A DNA stretch of 64,000 nt from Lachnoclostridium sp. An131 (GTDB lineage Bacteria; Bacillota; Clostridia; Lachnospirales; Lachnospiraceae): the NCBI RefSeq assembly GCF_002160825.1, contig NZ_NFLI01000015.1:1-64000 (forward strand), in the 5' to 3' direction. The notes under the pieces were generated by a model. It was not told where the DNA came from. It ran no database searches and saw nothing but the letters and a program-made list of their open reading frames with translations. Positions 62,641 through 64,000 of the stretch are shown in pieces; within the stretch, counting starts at the first letter, position 1; every line of letters begins with the position of its first letter. Position numbers and translations under genes: made by a program.

Positions 62641-63273
62641 ATGGGGAAGGAAAGACGAAAGAAAGTAGGGATTCTCGGGGGAACCTTTGATCCCATTCAT
62701 ACGGGGCATCTGATCCTGGCGGAGGAGGCCTGCGAGGCTTTTTCTCTGGACTATGTGCTGATCATGCCGAACGGCAATCCGCCCCACAAGGCAGGGCAGG
62801 TTCACGCATCCATGGCTCAGCGCACACGGATGGCGGAGCTTGCGGTGGCGGATAATCCGCACCTTCGTGTCTCTGATTTTGAAAAAACCCCCCAGGATTA
62901 TCATTATACCTACGAGACGCTCGAGTTTCTCGCAGAGCAGAATCCGGATACAGAGTATTATTTTATTCTGGGGGCGGATTCCCTGATGCTCTTTCATACC
63001 TGGAAGGAGCCCCAGAGAATCTGTGATCAGTGTGCGATTCTGGCTGCTGTCCGGGATGGCATGAGGCCTCTGGAGCTTGAAAGCTGGATAGAGGCGCTTA
63101 CGAAAAAATACGGGGCAAGGATCTATCCGCTTTCGACCACGAATATTGATATATCCTCGAATATGATTCGGGAAAAAGTGCAGAGCCGCCGCAGTATCCG
63201 CTATTATGTGCCTGCTCCGGTGGAAGCGTATATTTATGCAGAGGGACTGTATCTGCCGGGGAGGGAAAGCTGA
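62641..63273 (+). CDS. nadD: Nicotinate-nucleotide adenylyltransferase
   Basis: 210 aa. GGTFDPIHTGHLILAEEA (HxGH motif, about 12-30) and the C-terminal STTNIDISSNMIR (ISSTxxR-like). Makes NaAD from NaMN and ATP in NAD synthesis. Stop is followed directly by the ATG of yqeK. Confidence 0.95.
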   Translation: MGKERRKKVGILGGTFDPIHTGHLILAEEACEAFSLDYVLIMPNGNPPHKAGQVHASMAQRTRMAELAVADNPHLRVSDFEKTPQDYHYTYETLEFLAEQNPDTEYYFILGADSLMLFHTWKEPQRICDQCAILAAVRDGMRPLELESWIEALTKKYGARIYPLSTTNIDISSNMIREKVQSRRSIRYYVPAPVEAYIYAEGLYLPGRES

Positions 63274-63891
63274 ATGAAAAATTATGATATGAAGGCCTAT
63301 CAGAAGAAGCTTAAGCATGAAATGGACGACGGCAGGTACCAGCATACGCTGGGAGTCATGTATACCTGCGCCGCCCTGGCCATGCGTTATGAGTATGACA
63401 TTCAGAAGGCGCAGCTGGCAGGTCTTCTCCATGACTGCGCAAAGTGTATTCCAAATGGAAAAAAGCTGAAGCTTTGTGAAAAGCACAATATTCAGATTAC
63501 AGAAGTGGAACGCCGGAATCCGTTTCTGCTTCACGCGAAGCTGGGGGCGTTTCTGGCGATGCATCAGTATGGCGTAAATGACAGAGAGATCGTCAGCGCC
63601 ATCTTAAATCATACAACAGGAAAGCCTAACATGTCGCTTTTGGATAAGATTGTCTATGTGGCAGATTATATCGAACCGCGCCGCAATAAGGCTCCGAATC
63701 TTCCGGAAGTGCGAAAGCTGGCGTTTCTCGACCTGGACGAGGCGCTCTACAAGATACTTTCAGATACCCTGAATTATCTGGATAAGGGCTCCGGAGAGAT
63801 CGATGAGATGACGCTGAAAGCCTATGAATATTATAAGGCGGAGAGAGAAGAGGCGTTGGAAGGTAAATCGGATAAGGAGGAAAAGGAATGA
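63274..63891 (+). CDS. yqeK: YqeK, HD-domain Ap4A hydrolase
   Basis: 205 aa. HD motif in AGLLHDCAK (about 49-57) and His ligands in RNPFLLHAKLGAF and ILNHTTGKPNM. YqeK proteins split diadenosine tetraphosphate to two ADP. Coupled with nadD (no gap) and rsfS (ATGA overlap). Confidence 0.93.
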   Translation: MKNYDMKAYQKKLKHEMDDGRYQHTLGVMYTCAALAMRYEYDIQKAQLAGLLHDCAKCIPNGKKLKLCEKHNIQITEVERRNPFLLHAKLGAFLAMHQYGVNDREIVSAILNHTTGKPNMSLLDKIVYVADYIEPRRNKAPNLPEVRKLAFLDLDEALYKILSDTLNYLDKGSGEIDEMTLKAYEYYKAEREEALEGKSDKEEKE

Positions 63892-64000
63892 CACAGACAC
63901 AGTCGAAGCAGATGGCCCGGCTGGCCTACGAGGCGCTGGAAGACAAAAAGGCAAAGGATATCCGTATTCTGGATATTTCAGAGATTTCGGTCCTGGCAGA
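63888..64000 (+). CDS. rsfS: Ribosomal silencing factor RsfS (start only)
   Basis: The last 113 bases encode MTQTQSKQMARLAYEALEDK, then KAKDIRILDISEISVLAD, the beginning of RsfS, which binds L14 and blocks subunit joining. The gene runs off the window. Order nadD-yqeK-rsfS is conserved in Firmicutes. Confidence 0.9.
   Translation, partial: MTQTQSKQMARLAYEALEDKKAKDIRILDISEISVLA

Overview
The window looks like a chromosome segment of a Lachnospiraceae-type Clostridium (gut Firmicutes). The evidence is AGGAGG-type ribosome sites, sigma-A promoters, a BceRSAB-type module, a ribosomal protein L27 with a cleavable N-terminus next to its Prp protease, the radical SAM/DUF2344/RNase G/L21/L27/Obg synteny block, and many small clostridial regulators. 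Host genes have moderate GC. One block from about 35 to 47 kb, carrying tet(O), is compositionally different and is an integrated mobilizable element.

Layout. 1-2652: most of an IS66 element (tnpA, tnpB, tnpC, all minus strand), left end outside the window. 2.7-4.3 kb: a hipBA toxin-antitoxin pair with operators in its promoter. 4.3-7.3 kb: MATE exporter, Lrp/AsnC regulator, lipoprotein. 7.4-11.9 kb: a BceRSAB-like antibiotic sensing and detoxification module whose response regulator has lost most of its DNA-binding domain. 11.9-15 kb: remnant of an ADP-ribosylglycohydrolase running into a large SF2 helicase with a predicted membrane hairpin. 15-21.3 kb: site-2 protease, GPP34-like protein, MerR-like and Spx/ArsC-like proteins, RluA-type pseudouridine synthase, VOC protein, DUF362 protein and RecU. 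21.3-27.6 kb: a possible small RNA and then a histidine operon with a HisZ-HisG fusion, an acyltransferase, HisD, HisB, and HisIE carrying a HisF-like half-barrel. 27.6-35.6 kb: AzlCD, membrane proteins, a MerR regulator, a short Hsp70 and an alpha/beta hydrolase.

35.9-46.9 kb: an integrative mobilizable element. It carries tnpV, tet(O) with a transcription-attenuation leader, a Cys-rich KTR protein, three sigma-70-like genes (the third broken by a stop codon), an AAA ATPase, an oriT matching the MobV/pMV158 nic site, a MobV relaxase, ParB, YdbC and a large serine recombinase. The oriT lies between two inverted pairs of repeats built from 9-bp units. The segment 47.1-48.25 kb holds a TetR gene with a nonsense codon, a small Cys protein and a signal-peptide stub of a lost surface protein.

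48.3-64 kb: glycerol dehydrogenase, a membrane protein, an L,D-transpeptidase, then the conserved block radical SAM - DUF2344 - RNase G // rplU - prp - rpmA - obgE - yhbY - nadD - yqeK - rsfS. The block is interrupted (//) by a patB-like aminotransferase and a TipA-type MerR gene. This cassette is flanked by two oppositely oriented copies of a ~147-nt hairpin element. The copies share a conserved inner sequence, have compensatory changes in the apical stem, and have unrelated but self-complementary outer stems. This is the least explained structure in the window.

All calls are from reading the sequence; no database search was possible.
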